64,000 bases of DNA from Helicovermis profundi. GTDB lineage: Bacteria > Bacillota > Clostridia > Peptostreptococcales > Acidaminobacteraceae. Of the stretch, positions 9,794 through 18,679 are shown piece by piece (position 1 is the stretch's first letter; the number at the start of each line of letters is the position of its first letter). Made by a program: the position numbers and the translations under genes. The notes beneath the pieces are model-generated. The model was not told where the DNA came from, searched no databases, and saw only the letters and a list, made by a program, of their open reading frames with translations. Location of the stretch: the NCBI RefSeq assembly GCF_033097505.1, contig NZ_AP028654.1, forward strand, positions 2,800,001 to 2,864,000, given 5' to 3'.

Positions 9794-11470
9794 TTATATA
9801 ACCACTGATTGCTCGTACTCACCGAATTCGTCTCTCATAACTCCACAAATTTCCCCTAGAGTTGCGTATTCTTTAACAGCTTCCAATATAATTGGCATTA
9901 AATTTTCGTCAGTATTACAAGCTTTTCTAAGAGTTTCAAGTTTTTCATTAACATTATCATTATTTCTATTGCTTCTTAAATCTTTAAGATTTTTCTTTTG
10001 ATCTTCTCCAACACTTAAATCCACTCTAAGAAGTCCAGTTGGTGGTTTTTCTTCAATTTGGAATTTATTCATTCCTACAACTACTATCTCACCAGTTTCA
10101 ACTTGCTTTTGATAATCATATGAAGCATCCATAATTTCTTGTTGAATATATCCTGCATCAATCGCTTTTGGAGCACCACCTAAATCATCAATCTTAGTAA
10201 TATACTCCATAGCTTTCTCTTCAATTTCATTTGTTTTTGCTTCAATATAATATGATCCAGCAAGTGGATCAACTGTATTTGTAACACCACTTTCATGAGC
10301 AACTATCTGTTGAGTTCTAAGTGCCGTTCTAACAGAATCTTGCGATGGAAGGGCTAACGCTTCATCTTTTGAATTAGTGTGAAGCGACTGAGTTCCACCT
10401 AAAACTGCTGCTAGTGTTTGAATTGCGACTCTAACAATATTGTTTTCTGGTTGCTGAGCTGTTAAAGTAGAACCACCTGTTTGTGTATGGAACTTAAGTT
10501 GCATAGATTTAGGATTTTTAGCGTTAAATCTTTCTTTCATAATTTTAGCCCATAATCTTCTTGCCGCTCTATATTTAGCAACTTCTTCAAGTAAATCATT
10601 ATGAGCATTAAAGAAGAATGATAATCTAGGTGCAAAAGTATCCACATCAAGACCTGCTTTAATAGCAGCTTCAACATATGCTATACCATCGGCTATAGTA
10701 AAGCCAACTTCTTGAGCTGCAGTAGAACCAGCTTCTCTAATATGATAACCCGAAATACTTATTGTATTCCAAAGTGGAACTTCTTTAGAACAATATTCAA
10801 AAATATTTGTAATCAATCTCATAGAAGGATCAGTAGGGAATATATAAGTACCACGAGCAATATATTCTTTTAAAATATCATTTTGAATAGTACCTCTTAG
10901 TTTTTCTGCAGAAACACCTTGTTTCTCCGCTACTGCAATGTACATTGCAAGTAATACTGCCGCAGGAGCATTTATTGTCATTGATGTACTTACCTTATCA
11001 AGAGGAATTCCATCGAATAAAATTTCCATATCTGCTAAAGAATCTATTGCAACACCAACTTTTCCAACTTCACCTTCACTTAAGCTATGATCTGAATCAT
11101 AACCAATTTGTGTAGGAAGGTCAAAAGCAACAGATAATCCGCCAGAACCTTGTTCAACTAAATATTTATATCTTTCATTAGATTCCTTTGCTGTTGCGAA
11201 GCCTGCATACATTCTCATAGTCCAAAGTCTACCTCTATACATAGTTGGCTGAACACCTCTAGTATAAGGATAGCTTCCTGGAAATCCAATCTTTTCTTCA
11301 AAATTAACATCACCTAAATCTGACGGGTTATAAAGTCTATTTATAACATCTCCAGAACCAGTAGTAAATACATCTCTTCTTTCAGGTCTTTTTTCTAAAG
11401 CTTTTTTTGTCTTTTCATCAAAACTTATAGCATCTTTTTTAATCTGTGCTATTTTCTCATTATCAAACAT
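9794..11470 (-). CDS. mcmA: Methylmalonyl-CoA mutase large (catalytic) subunit
   Basis: Adenosylcobalamin-dependent isomerase of succinyl-CoA and (R)-methylmalonyl-CoA. 558 residues form the TIM-barrel substrate domain: '[20 protein letters not shown]' near 92-111, '[14 protein letters not shown]' near 135-148, 'GYHIREAG' and '[18 protein letters not shown]'. The C-terminal cobalamin domain is absent and supplied by the next gene. ATG with GAGGAGG. It is the first gene of the operon, downstream of a 667-bp repeat-rich gap. I found no cobalamin riboswitch in that leader, so control by B12 is not evident. Confidence 0.95.
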   Translation of the reverse strand: MFDNEKIAQIKKDAISFDEKTKKALEKRPERRDVFTTGSGDVINRLYNPSDLGDVNFEEKIGFPGSYPYTRGVQPTMYRGRLWTMRMYAGFATAKESNERYKYLVEQGSGGLSVAFDLPTQIGYDSDHSLSEGEVGKVGVAIDSLADMEILFDGIPLDKVSTSMTINAPAAVLLAMYIAVAEKQGVSAEKLRGTIQNDILKEYIARGTYIFPTDPSMRLITNIFEYCSKEVPLWNTISISGYHIREAGSTAAQEVGFTIADGIAYVEAAIKAGLDVDTFAPRLSFFFNAHNDLLEEVAKYRAARRLWAKIMKERFNAKNPKSMQLKFHTQTGGSTLTAQQPENNIVRVAIQTLAAVLGGTQSLHTNSKDEALALPSQDSVRTALRTQQIVAHESGVTNTVDPLAGSYYIEAKTNEIEEKAMEYITKIDDLGGAPKAIDAGYIQQEIMDASYDYQKQVETGEIVVVGMNKFQIEEKPPTGLLRVDLSVGEDQKKNLKDLRSNRNNDNVNEKLETLRKACNTDENLMPIILEAVKEYATLGEICGVMRDEFGEYEQSVVI

Positions 11471-12137
11471 CTAGCTTTCCTCCTCGGAATATTACCTGTA
11501 CATAATTTTGTAGCCTCTGGGTATATATGAAACAAAACATAATTATTTTATTTCATATCATTTTCCCTATTAGAATATCACAATATATATAAAAAAGTAG
11601 CTTATATTTAAAAGTATAATTGTATACTTTCACGCAAATGTATATATGAATATTTTCTTGCAAGTTATATTTTTCAACATTTACATTTAGTCTTTATAGT
11701 TTCAAGTGTAAAAATGAATATAAACTTGCATTATATTATTTCAGCATACTATCTATAGCACCTGTAGGTTTTGCAATACGTTCATCAAATTATATGCTGA
11801 TTATAAAAAATTTTTTTTTATAATTTAAAGTATTTTTTATAAAAACAACTTTATTAATGACTAATTTTGCAAATTAACTTGCATTTTAGAAAAATAAAAT
11901 TTTCTTAATAAATATTAATATTTATTATAAATGATTTAAGTTCTTATTTTATTTTACCAACTTTTAATACCAATCCATATATTAGTTCATAATAAAATTC
12001 TTCTTTAAAGCTATTGATTTATTATAAGAAACTAATGCATCTCTCTTTCAGCAAAATAATATCACTTAAACTTTTACAAGTACAGATAATAAATAAGATA
12101 TTACGATAATACGCCATAATAAATAATACATTTTTTA
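11471..12137. other. 667-bp gene-free region upstream of the mutase operon
   Basis: No plausible gene. It holds an 8-bp-arm palindrome (AAAGTATA-N4-TATACTTT, 11611-11630), another inverted repeat around 11527-11558 (ATATGAAA / TTTCATAT), two 24-bp direct repeats (11639-11662 and 11707-11730), and a long-range stem TCAGCATA / TATGCTGA (11741-11748 with 11793-11800) followed on the plus strand by an AT palindrome with a T-run near 11811-11820. The part from about 11820 to 12137 is featureless AT-rich sequence. Likely the control region of the operon, possibly with a small RNA. Confidence 0.55.
11639..11730. repeat. Pair of 24-bp direct repeats, 68 bp apart
   Basis: Copies at 11639-11662 and 11707-11730 share 19 of 24 positions, in the pattern TGTA-n-A-n-ATGAATAT-nnn-CTTGCA. 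They lie 170-260 bases upstream of the mutase start codon and could be binding sites for a regulator. Confidence 0.5.
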
Positions 12138-13319
12138 TTATAAGCTTAATTTTTTAACAACATTTTCTTCGATAGCTTTTTTCTTAACCGCCATAGATAC
12201 TTTTGGTACAATTCGTTTATCGAAAGGCAGTGGTAGAATTTTATCTACACTTAATTCTTCCTCATCTAATACATCAGCAATTGCTCTTGCTGCTGCCATT
12301 TTCATGCCTTCTGTTATTTCCTTTGCATATACATCAAGAGCGCCTCTAAATATACCCGGAAATGCAAGTACATTATTTATTTGATTTGGATAATCACTTC
12401 TACCAGTACCTACAATAAACGCCCCGCCTTTCTTTGCTTCATCTGGACTTATTTCAGGGTTAGGATTTGCCATTGCAAATACAAGCGGTCTTTCATTCAT
12501 TGACATAATCATCTCTTTTGTAACAACATTTGGTGCAGATACCCCAATAAATACATCTTTATTTTTTATTACTTCCTTTAAAGACCCTCTTTCCTTATGT
12601 TTATTGGTAATAAGAGCAAGTGCTTTCTTTGCTTCATTTATATCATCACTATTTTCATCAAGTGCGCCATCTATATCACACATAACGATATCATCTACAC
12701 CTAAATTAAGTAGTAGTTTTGCAATAGCAGTTCCAGCAGAACCAGCACCGTTTATAACTATTCTAGCATCAGTAAGTTTTGTTCCTCTAACTTTAAATCC
12801 ATTAATTAAAGCCGCACCAACAATTATTGCTGTACCATGCTGATCATCATGAAAAACCGGAATATCCATTTCTTCTTTAAGTCGCCTTTCGATTTCAAAA
12901 CATCTTGGAGCTGCAATATCTTCAAGGTTAATCCCACCAAATACAGGTTCAAGAGCTTTTACAATATTAACAATTTCATCAACGTCTTTTGTTTCAAGAC
13001 AAATAGGAAAAGCATTGATTCCTGCAAATTCTTTAAACAACACAGCTTTACCCTCCATTACAGGAATTGATGCTTTTGCTCCAATATCGCCAAGTCCAAG
13101 TACTGCAGTTCCATCTGTTACAACAGCAACAGTATTACCTTTCATAGTATAACTATAAACTAAGTCTTCATTTTTATTAATTTTTCTACACGGCTCCGCT
13201 ACTCCTGGAGTATAGGCCAGCGAAAGAGCAGTTTTACTATCTACTTTCACTTTGCTTTCAATTGAAAGTTTTCCCTTTAATTCTAAGTGCATTTTTAAAG
13301 CTTCTTCATTATAATTCAT
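12138..13319 (-). CDS. NAD(P)-dependent malic enzyme
   Basis: Oxidatively decarboxylates malate to pyruvate. Motifs of the short bacterial malic enzymes are present: 'YTPGVAEPCRKI' with the catalytic Tyr near residue 34, 'TDGTAVLGLGDIGAKA', 'EDIAAPRCFEIE' for the metal, 'FHDDQHGTAI', and a Rossmann 'INGAGSAGTAIA'. The ATG at 13319 is chosen because GGAGG lies five bases upstream; a longer frame opening at 13385 lacks a site. About 393 residues, with no phosphotransacetylase extension. It follows the CoA-transferase gene by 116 bases. Its reducing equivalents would balance reduction of fumarate in a malate-to-propionate fermentation. Cofactor preference cannot be read. Confidence 0.92.
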   Translation of the reverse strand: MNYNEEALKMHLELKGKLSIESKVKVDSKTALSLAYTPGVAEPCRKINKNEDLVYSYTMKGNTVAVVTDGTAVLGLGDIGAKASIPVMEGKAVLFKEFAGINAFPICLETKDVDEIVNIVKALEPVFGGINLEDIAAPRCFEIERRLKEEMDIPVFHDDQHGTAIIVGAALINGFKVRGTKLTDARIVINGAGSAGTAIAKLLLNLGVDDIVMCDIDGALDENSDDINEAKKALALITNKHKERGSLKEVIKNKDVFIGVSAPNVVTKEMIMSMNERPLVFAMANPNPEISPDEAKKGGAFIVGTGRSDYPNQINNVLAFPGIFRGALDVYAKEITEGMKMAAARAIADVLDEEELSVDKILPLPFDKRIVPKVSMAVKKKAIEENVVKKLSL

Positions 13320-13435
13320 ACTGTCCTCCATTATGTGTTTGTTGAACTTTAATTCGATAATATACTTTTTCGTTCGTCTTCTCACAAATAGAATAACATA
13401 TTTAACTCAAATTTTCTTGTTTTTTACTAGTATAA

Positions 13436-14935
13436 TTATTTTTTCATTGATCCATTTTTAATAAATCTTTCATGAAAGGCTAGAGCCTCACCAATAACAT
13501 GAGGAGTATGTTTATATGCATTTTTTTCAGCTCTATCTACATAATCAAATAACAAGTCCTTATAAGACGGATGGGCACAATTTTCAATTATTTTTCTTGA
13601 TCTTTCCCTAGGTGAAAGACCTCTTAAATCTGCGAGTCCTTGCTCAGTAACTACAATATGAACATCATGTTCTGTATGATCGACATGAGACACCATTGGT
13701 ACTATCGAAGAAATATCGCCATTTTTTGCTGTCGATACTGTAGTAAAAATTGTTAAATATCCATTTCTAGTAAAATCTCCAGAACCACCAATCCCATTCA
13801 TCATTCTTGAACCCATAATATTTGTTGAATTCACATTTCCATAAATATCAATTTCAATAGCTGTATTCATAGCAATTATCCCAAGTCTTCTAATTACTTC
13901 AGGATTATTACTAATCTCCATAGGTCTAAGAATGCAATGAGATGCATAATACTCAGTATTTTCAAGTAATCTTTTTAACCCTTCTTCAGATGGAGTAAAT
14001 GATGTGCCTGATGCAAATTTAACTTTACCAGCATCTATAAGATCAAACATTGAATCTTGAATAACTTCTGTGTAACATGTTAGATTCGTAAATTCAGATT
14101 CTTTTAGTCCTCCAAGAACGGCATTTGCAACCGAACCAACACCGGACTGAAGTGGAAGTAAATTTTCAGGAAGTCTACCCTCTTTAACTTCATCTTTTAA
14201 AAACTCTATTATGTGGTTCGATATTTTTTTTGAATTTTCATCAATAGCTCCAAGAGGTCTAACATTATCTGGAATATCTGATTCTACTATTGCAACGATT
14301 TTCTCTAAATCACATTCCATATAAGTTTTACCAATTCTATCATCCGGATTAATTATCGGTATAGGTTTTCGCTTCGGTGGTTTTTCTGTCATATAAATAT
14401 CATGAACCCCTTCAAGAGCCATTGGTTGTGATGTATTAATTTCTACAATTATTTTATCTGCATTTTTTAAAGCTTGAGGAGAAATACCTACTGAAGTCGT
14501 TGGTACAATCCCACCATCTTCTGTAATACAAAGAGCTTCAACTATTGCTATATCAATGTTTCCATAATATCCATAATCAATATGCTGAGGTACATGACTC
14601 AAATGATGGTCTGCATAAAAAGTAGAGCCACTATTTATATTGTTTCTCATATCTTTTTGAGTCTGGTAAGGATACCTCCTTTTTATTACACCTGCTCTAG
14701 AAAGTGCTCCATCAAGTTCATCTCCAACGGATGCTCCAGTAATTAAAGATATTTCAATTTTTTCTCCCGCATTCGCTCTCTTTGCTAATTCAAGAGGAAC
14801 TTTCTTTGGATAACCTGATGGTGTAAATCCACTTGATGCTACTGTCATTCCGTCTTTTATAAAAAGAGAAGCATCCCTCGCACTCATAACTTTACTCTTT
14901 AAAAATTCATTTCTAATTCTTTTATTAAAATTCAT
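13436..14935 (-). CDS. Acetyl-CoA hydrolase/transferase family protein, probable succinate/propionate CoA-transferase
   Basis: Class I CoA-transferase of the Cat1/ScpC type, which moves CoA from propionyl-CoA or acetyl-CoA to succinate. The catalytic glutamate is Glu290 in 'CYTEVIQDSM'. 'GVGSVANAV' (265-273) and 'GSRMMNGIGGSGDF' (about 373-386) are family signatures. 499 residues is normal. ATG with AAGGAGGG. Regenerating succinyl-CoA from propionyl-CoA would close the cycle with the neighbouring mutase-decarboxylase operon, so propionyl-CoA:succinate transfer is the likely role. Acetate as acceptor is an alternative. A terminator-like hairpin ends about ten bases before its ribosome binding site. 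Confidence 0.92.
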   Translation of the reverse strand: MNFNKRIRNEFLKSKVMSARDASLFIKDGMTVASSGFTPSGYPKKVPLELAKRANAGEKIEISLITGASVGDELDGALSRAGVIKRRYPYQTQKDMRNNINSGSTFYADHHLSHVPQHIDYGYYGNIDIAIVEALCITEDGGIVPTTSVGISPQALKNADKIIVEINTSQPMALEGVHDIYMTEKPPKRKPIPIINPDDRIGKTYMECDLEKIVAIVESDIPDNVRPLGAIDENSKKISNHIIEFLKDEVKEGRLPENLLPLQSGVGSVANAVLGGLKESEFTNLTCYTEVIQDSMFDLIDAGKVKFASGTSFTPSEEGLKRLLENTEYYASHCILRPMEISNNPEVIRRLGIIAMNTAIEIDIYGNVNSTNIMGSRMMNGIGGSGDFTRNGYLTIFTTVSTAKNGDISSIVPMVSHVDHTEHDVHIVVTEQGLADLRGLSPRERSRKIIENCAHPSYKDLLFDYVDRAEKNAYKHTPHVIGEALAFHERFIKNGSMKK

Positions 14936-14959
14936 TAATTTCCCTCCTTAAACATTTAC

Positions 14960-14999
14960 AAAAAAAGAGTTAGATTAATCGTTTAAGATAATCTAACTC
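14960..14999 (-). terminator. Terminator-like hairpin just upstream of the CoA-transferase
   Basis: Perfect 11-bp stem (14967-14977 with 14989-14999), 11-base loop, then seven U in minus-strand RNA. It lies 100 bases after the DUF3870 gene and 25 bases before the CoA-transferase ATG. It may end the transporter-DUF3870 transcript or act as an attenuator. Confidence 0.8.
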
Positions 15000-15098
15000 C
15001 TAATTTTTATTTATTAATTAAAAGGTCATTTTAATTACATAAAAATCCGTTACTTGCTCTATAATTTTAGGACATATTTAATTTTTTATATTATTTGA

Positions 15099-15419
15099 TT
15101 ATTCATTAATATCGCCGATTTGATTAAATTTTTCACTCGCAATTTTAATAGCTGAAATAATAGCTTTTTTTGCAGAACCAAAATAGTTTAATTCAAAATC
15201 TTTTTCAATAATCGAAATATCATTTAATTTTCTTCCAACAATTATATCTTTAACATATTCCTTAGCAAGATTTGTAGCGAGTGAACATTCAATTTCCTTA
15301 ATAAGACCTGTTTTTCTATTAACTAATATTGCTACTCCAACAACTTTATATAATTCCGTCGCAGTGAGTCCACCAGGAAGTTTTGCATAACCTGTAACTA
15401 TTATATTTTCTCTTTTCAA
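15099..15419 (-). CDS. DUF3870 domain-containing protein
   Basis: A small protein of the uncharacterised DUF3870 family (about 106 residues). It opens with 'IIVTGYAKLPGGLTATELYKVVGV', the family signature, and has no membrane segment. A TTG at 15419 is preceded by GGAAGGTG at good spacing; a GTG three codons earlier overlaps that site. It is cotranscribed with the exchanger upstream (51 bases away) and sits before the CoA-transferase. From memory, members are common in Clostridia beside carboxylate or amino-acid catabolic genes, so a supporting role in dicarboxylate use is plausible but unproven. Confidence 0.75.
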   Translation of the reverse strand: MKRENIIVTGYAKLPGGLTATELYKVVGVAILVNRKTGLIKEIECSLATNLAKEYVKDIIVGRKLNDISIIEKDFELNYFGSAKKAIISAIKIASEKFNQIGDINE

Positions 15420-15470
15420 TAATTTCACCTTCCAAACGTATATTGTACGTTAATTATATACCTTTTTTTA

Positions 15471-16853
15471 TTACATTGGAAGATTATGAAGAATAATAGT
15501 GAAAATAACCATTCCAAGAAGTGCAAATGGATAAGTTGCGCCGTATCCAGCTGCAGGATCATCTGAACCAATTGCTTCTACTGCAGCTCCAAGACCTGGC
15601 GTTGATGTCATACCACCGCAAATTGCACCTGAGAGCATAATCCAGTTAATTTTAAATACATACCTTCCAATGAAGAATCCAAGCATCATGGCAACTACAC
15701 CAACTACTAATGCCACTAATGCAAGAAAAGCACCCGTTCCTGTTAACGCTTCAAAAACTTTATATCCAAATCTTAGTCCAACAACTGCTAGGAAAAACGC
15801 AAGAGCCAATTGTCTTATAACACCAAGAATTTTACTATTCATTCTAAAATGCATAAATCCTATTTTCCCAATATGACCTAAAATAAGAGAACCAATTAGC
15901 ACTCCACCTGTTGATCCAAGTGAAAACATGCCAAGACCTATAAATTTTAAATTAATTTTAAATTTACCTAATGTGTATCCCATAAGGCATGCAAAAGCAA
16001 ATGCCATTAAATCAAATCCAACTTCCTCTATTTCTTTTTCATTTTTACCTTTAGCATTTTTTACGGCTTCAAGCTCTTTTTTATATTCTTCTTCTTCTTT
16101 TCTAACATCTATTCTAAATATTTTAGGGAAGAAATTCATTGCAAGTATTACTATAAGTACTCCAAAAGGATAACCAATAGCATGACCTACTCCTACACCA
16201 GCTTTTGCATTATTAATAAACTTAGCCTTTTGATCTTCGCTTAAACTCGGTGTATTTTCTATTGTTAATTTACCACTAGTATCAAGTATATTTAGTAATT
16301 TTGTTTTAGATTTATCATCAAGACTAGCATAATTATCTGCCCAATCAGTTGCATGTCCACCTGCTGTTTCAATGGCTGCTGCAAGTCCAGGCGAGCTTGT
16401 AAGAGCTCCCGTATATACTCCTGAAATTTCATACGGATTTGAATTTACTGTTAATTTAGTCATACCATAAGTTGTCATAGCACCTATTAATGTAATCACG
16501 AATCCAAGTATTATAAATTTAACACCGTATTTTTTTATAACCCCTCCTATATCTTTTGCAGCTAATAGTCCGACTGCTGCAACAAATAATATTAAGAAAA
16601 GATAAAAAAAGTTTTTATCAACCACTCCAGCCTTAATTAATTTACTAGACACAGCAAATGCCTTTTCTCCTTCAGAAAAAGAATTCGCATATCGCATTGC
16701 AAACCAACCTATAATAAGCCCTGTAAAAAGTGTACCAGAAATTCCAAAATTAAATTTTCCAAATTTTATTTTACCAAACAAAAGTCCAGTAAATACTGCA
16801 AAAAACATAAGTACAAATGGATTTGTTATCCAACCACTAATCGAAAAACTCAA
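15471..16853 (-). CDS. Putative dicarboxylate/amino-acid exchanger (AspT/YidE-YbjL-type membrane protein)
   Basis: Polytopic protein of about 460 residues with two homologous halves, each with a membrane re-entrant signature: 'GVYTGALTSSPGLAAAIE' in the first half and 'GAICGGMTSTPGLGAAVE' in the second. This duplicated 'G-TS-PGL-AA-E' pattern is that of the aspartate:alanine exchanger family. A charged cytosolic segment (about residues 255-285) joins the halves. The TTG at 16853 has AGAGGTG at good spacing; the GTG three codons upstream overlaps that site. Position next to fumarase and CoA-transferase suggests uptake of malate/fumarate/aspartate or succinate exchange. The substrate is inferred only. 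Confidence 0.8.
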   Translation of the reverse strand: MSFSISGWITNPFVLMFFAVFTGLLFGKIKFGKFNFGISGTLFTGLIIGWFAMRYANSFSEGEKAFAVSSKLIKAGVVDKNFFYLFLILFVAAVGLLAAKDIGGVIKKYGVKFIILGFVITLIGAMTTYGMTKLTVNSNPYEISGVYTGALTSSPGLAAAIETAGGHATDWADNYASLDDKSKTKLLNILDTSGKLTIENTPSLSEDQKAKFINNAKAGVGVGHAIGYPFGVLIVILAMNFFPKIFRIDVRKEEEEYKKELEAVKNAKGKNEKEIEEVGFDLMAFAFACLMGYTLGKFKINLKFIGLGMFSLGSTGGVLIGSLILGHIGKIGFMHFRMNSKILGVIRQLALAFFLAVVGLRFGYKVFEALTGTGAFLALVALVVGVVAMMLGFFIGRYVFKINWIMLSGAICGGMTSTPGLGAAVEAIGSDDPAAGYGATYPFALLGMVIFTIILHNLPM

Positions 16854-16883
16854 ATCAAACACCTCTCTCTTTATATTTTTTTA

Positions 16884-16895
16884 CTAATAATCCAT
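16884..16895 (-). other. Three-codon mini-ORF with strong Shine-Dalgarno in the exchanger leader
   Basis: AAGGAGG is followed after three bases by ATG-GAT-TAT and a double stop (TAG TAA), in frame with the exchanger that starts 42 bases on. The spacing is short for a start. It could be a leader ORF or a broken former start. Confidence 0.3.
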
Positions 16896-16920
16896 TAACC
16901 TCCTTAATTTATTTGGATAT

Positions 16921-16967
16921 GTAAAAAAGCGCGGAAATGAACACATAAGTGTTAACATAACCGCGCT
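16921..16967 (-). terminator. Terminator of the fumarase operon
   Basis: Outer stem AGCGCGG / CCGCGCT (16928-16934 with 16961-16967) and inner AACAC / GTGTT, followed by a U-tract on the minus strand. It lies 60 bases after fumB and before the exchanger. Confidence 0.85.
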
Positions 16968-17026
16968 ATATTTATTAATTTAACAAAAGGCCATTTTGCT
17001 AAGGTAAATATAAGGTATTATTTTTA

Positions 17027-17581
17027 CTACTTTTTATATTTTTTTCTCTCTGAATCATATAAATTATTTCCGTGACTATCTATTACTACATAAAGTGGTA
17101 AATCTTTAACTTCAAGTTTTCTAATTGCTTCTGGTCCGAGTTCTTCATAGGCAATAACTTCACTTTTTATAATTTTTGACGAAATAAGTGCCCCTGCGCC
17201 TCCAATAGCAGCAAAATAAACCGCTCTACTTTTCATTGATTCAACCACTTCTTTACTTCTTGTCCCTTTTCCTATCATTCCACTAAGTCCCAAATTAAGA
17301 AGTGGAATCGTTAAATCATCCATTCTATAGCTTGTTGTAGGACCAGCCGAACCTATAACATTTCCTGGTTTTGCGGGTGACGGTCCAACGTAATAGATTA
17401 TTTGATTTTTGACATCAAAGGGAAGTTTTTCTTGCTTTTTAATAGAGTTAATAAGCCTTTGATGTGCTGCGTCTCTTGCGGTGTATATAGTTCCGCTAAT
17501 ATATACTCTGTCTCCAGCTTTTAACTTTAAAACCATTTCTTCTTTAAGCGGAGTTATTATTTTAATAATATTATTATTCAT
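17027..17581 (-). CDS. fumB: Fumarate hydratase class I, beta (C-terminal) subunit
   Basis: Second half of the Fe-S fumarase that hydrates fumarate to malate. The 184 residues show 'GTIYTARDAAHQRL', 'YYVGPSPAKPGNVIGSAGPTTSYRMD' and 'MIGKGTRSK', the FumA C-terminal (swivelling) domain pattern. The closely related L-tartrate dehydratase beta subunit is the main alternative, and the fermentation context favours fumarase. ATG with GGAGGA. It begins eight bases after the alpha-subunit gene ends. Confidence 0.9.
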   Translation of the reverse strand: MNNNIIKIITPLKEEMVLKLKAGDRVYISGTIYTARDAAHQRLINSIKKQEKLPFDVKNQIIYYVGPSPAKPGNVIGSAGPTTSYRMDDLTIPLLNLGLSGMIGKGTRSKEVVESMKSRAVYFAAIGGAGALISSKIIKSEVIAYEELGPEAIRKLEVKDLPLYVVIDSHGNNLYDSERKKYKK

Positions 17582-17589
17582 AAGTCCTC

Positions 17590-18432
17590 CTAAAGAATTG
17601 TCTGAACATGCCTAGTTGCATGACAGTTTATATTAACAACTACAGGAAGTCCTGCTATATGAGTTGCAAATGTTTCTATATTAACTGCAATTGCAGTCGT
17701 CCTTCCACCAAGACCCTGAGGTCCTATTCCAAGATTATTAATTCTATTTAATAAATCAATTTCCATATCTTTAATATGTTCTTTTTCACTTCTTATATTA
17801 ATATCCCGTATTAGCGATTTTTTCGCTAAATACGCTGCTTTTTCTATTGTCCCACCAAGACCAACACCTACTACTATCGGAGGGCACGGGTTGGGTCCAG
17901 CAATAGAAACTGTTTCAAGAATAAAATCTTCTACACCTTTTTTTCCATCTGAAGGCTTAAGCATAATACTTCTACTCATATTTTCACTTCCAAATCCTTT
18001 TGGAGCTAGAGTTATTTTAACTTTATCGCCTTTAACTATTTCAATATGAATAATAGCAGGAGTATTATCATTCGTATTAACCCTTAAAAGTGGATCTTCT
18101 ACTACTGACTTTCTTAAAAATCCTTTTTTATATCCACGTCTAACACCTTCATTAATGGCTTCATTTAAATCTCCATCAACTAAATATACTTCCTGACCTA
18201 GTTCAATAAAAACTACTGCCATTCCAGTATCCTGACAAATTGGAACAGAATTCTTTTTAGCTATATCTGCATTTTCAACAATATCCTTTAAGATTGCTTT
18301 TCCAATAGGTGATTCTTCTTTTTCACTTGCATTTTTTAAAGCGCCATAAATATCACTTGAAAGATCATAATTTGCTTTAATACACATAAATTCAACACTT
18401 TTTATAATTTCATTTACAGATAATTTTCTCAA
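17590..18432 (-). CDS. fumA: Fumarate hydratase class I, alpha (N-terminal) subunit
   Basis: Carries the oxygen-sensitive [4Fe-4S] cluster of class I fumarase. The three ligand cysteines are visible at Cys66 ('PICQDTG'), Cys183 ('NPCPP') and Cys270 ('NINCHATRH'). 280 residues is normal. The start is a TTG at 18432 preceded five bases upstream by GGTGGTG. Just before that site lies a strong terminator-like hairpin (18452-18492), and a possible extended -10 promoter is at 18567. Tartrate dehydratase is the alternative assignment. Confidence 0.92.
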   Translation of the reverse strand: MRKLSVNEIIKSVEFMCIKANYDLSSDIYGALKNASEKEESPIGKAILKDIVENADIAKKNSVPICQDTGMAVVFIELGQEVYLVDGDLNEAINEGVRRGYKKGFLRKSVVEDPLLRVNTNDNTPAIIHIEIVKGDKVKITLAPKGFGSENMSRSIMLKPSDGKKGVEDFILETVSIAGPNPCPPIVVGVGLGGTIEKAAYLAKKSLIRDINIRSEKEHIKDMEIDLLNRINNLGIGPQGLGGRTTAIAVNIETFATHIAGLPVVVNINCHATRHVQTIL

Positions 18433-18451
18433 TTTTGCACCACCATTTTAA

Positions 18452-18492
18452 CAAAAAAAGCATAGCAATAAACAAAATGTTTATGCTATGCT
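18452..18492 (-). terminator. Terminator-like hairpin directly upstream of fumA
   Basis: Nine-bp perfect stem AGCATAGCA / TGCTATGCT (18459-18467 with 18484-18492) that extends inward with a bulge, then seven U in minus-strand RNA. The U-tract ends eight bases before the fumA ribosome binding site. It may end the 22382-18680 operon or attenuate fumA. Confidence 0.8.
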
Positions 18493-18566
18493 TTAAAGTC
18501 AATATTTTAATAACGTTTTGGACGCCTCAATAATAACCAAGCAAACAAAATTCTTTTAATACGTTT

Positions 18567-18575
18567 ATTTTATCA
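18567..18575 (-). promoter_or_regulatory. Possible extended -10 promoter of fumA
   Basis: TG-A-TAAAAT on the minus strand; transcription would start near 18560 and give a leader of about 130 bases that includes the 18452-18492 hairpin. The -35 is weak. Confidence 0.4.
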
Positions 18576-18679
18576 CAAAGAATACTAATTTTCTATAGTT
18601 TTTTGAATGTTTTTCTTAGAATATTAAGAAAATTCAATAATTACCTTAATATTTTCGCTTTTTTATAACATTTTGTATA

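Noticed and set aside
11471-12137. Cobalamin riboswitch before the B12-dependent mutase
   Set aside because: No B12-box-like GCCACTG or its complement and no matching fold could be seen in the region.
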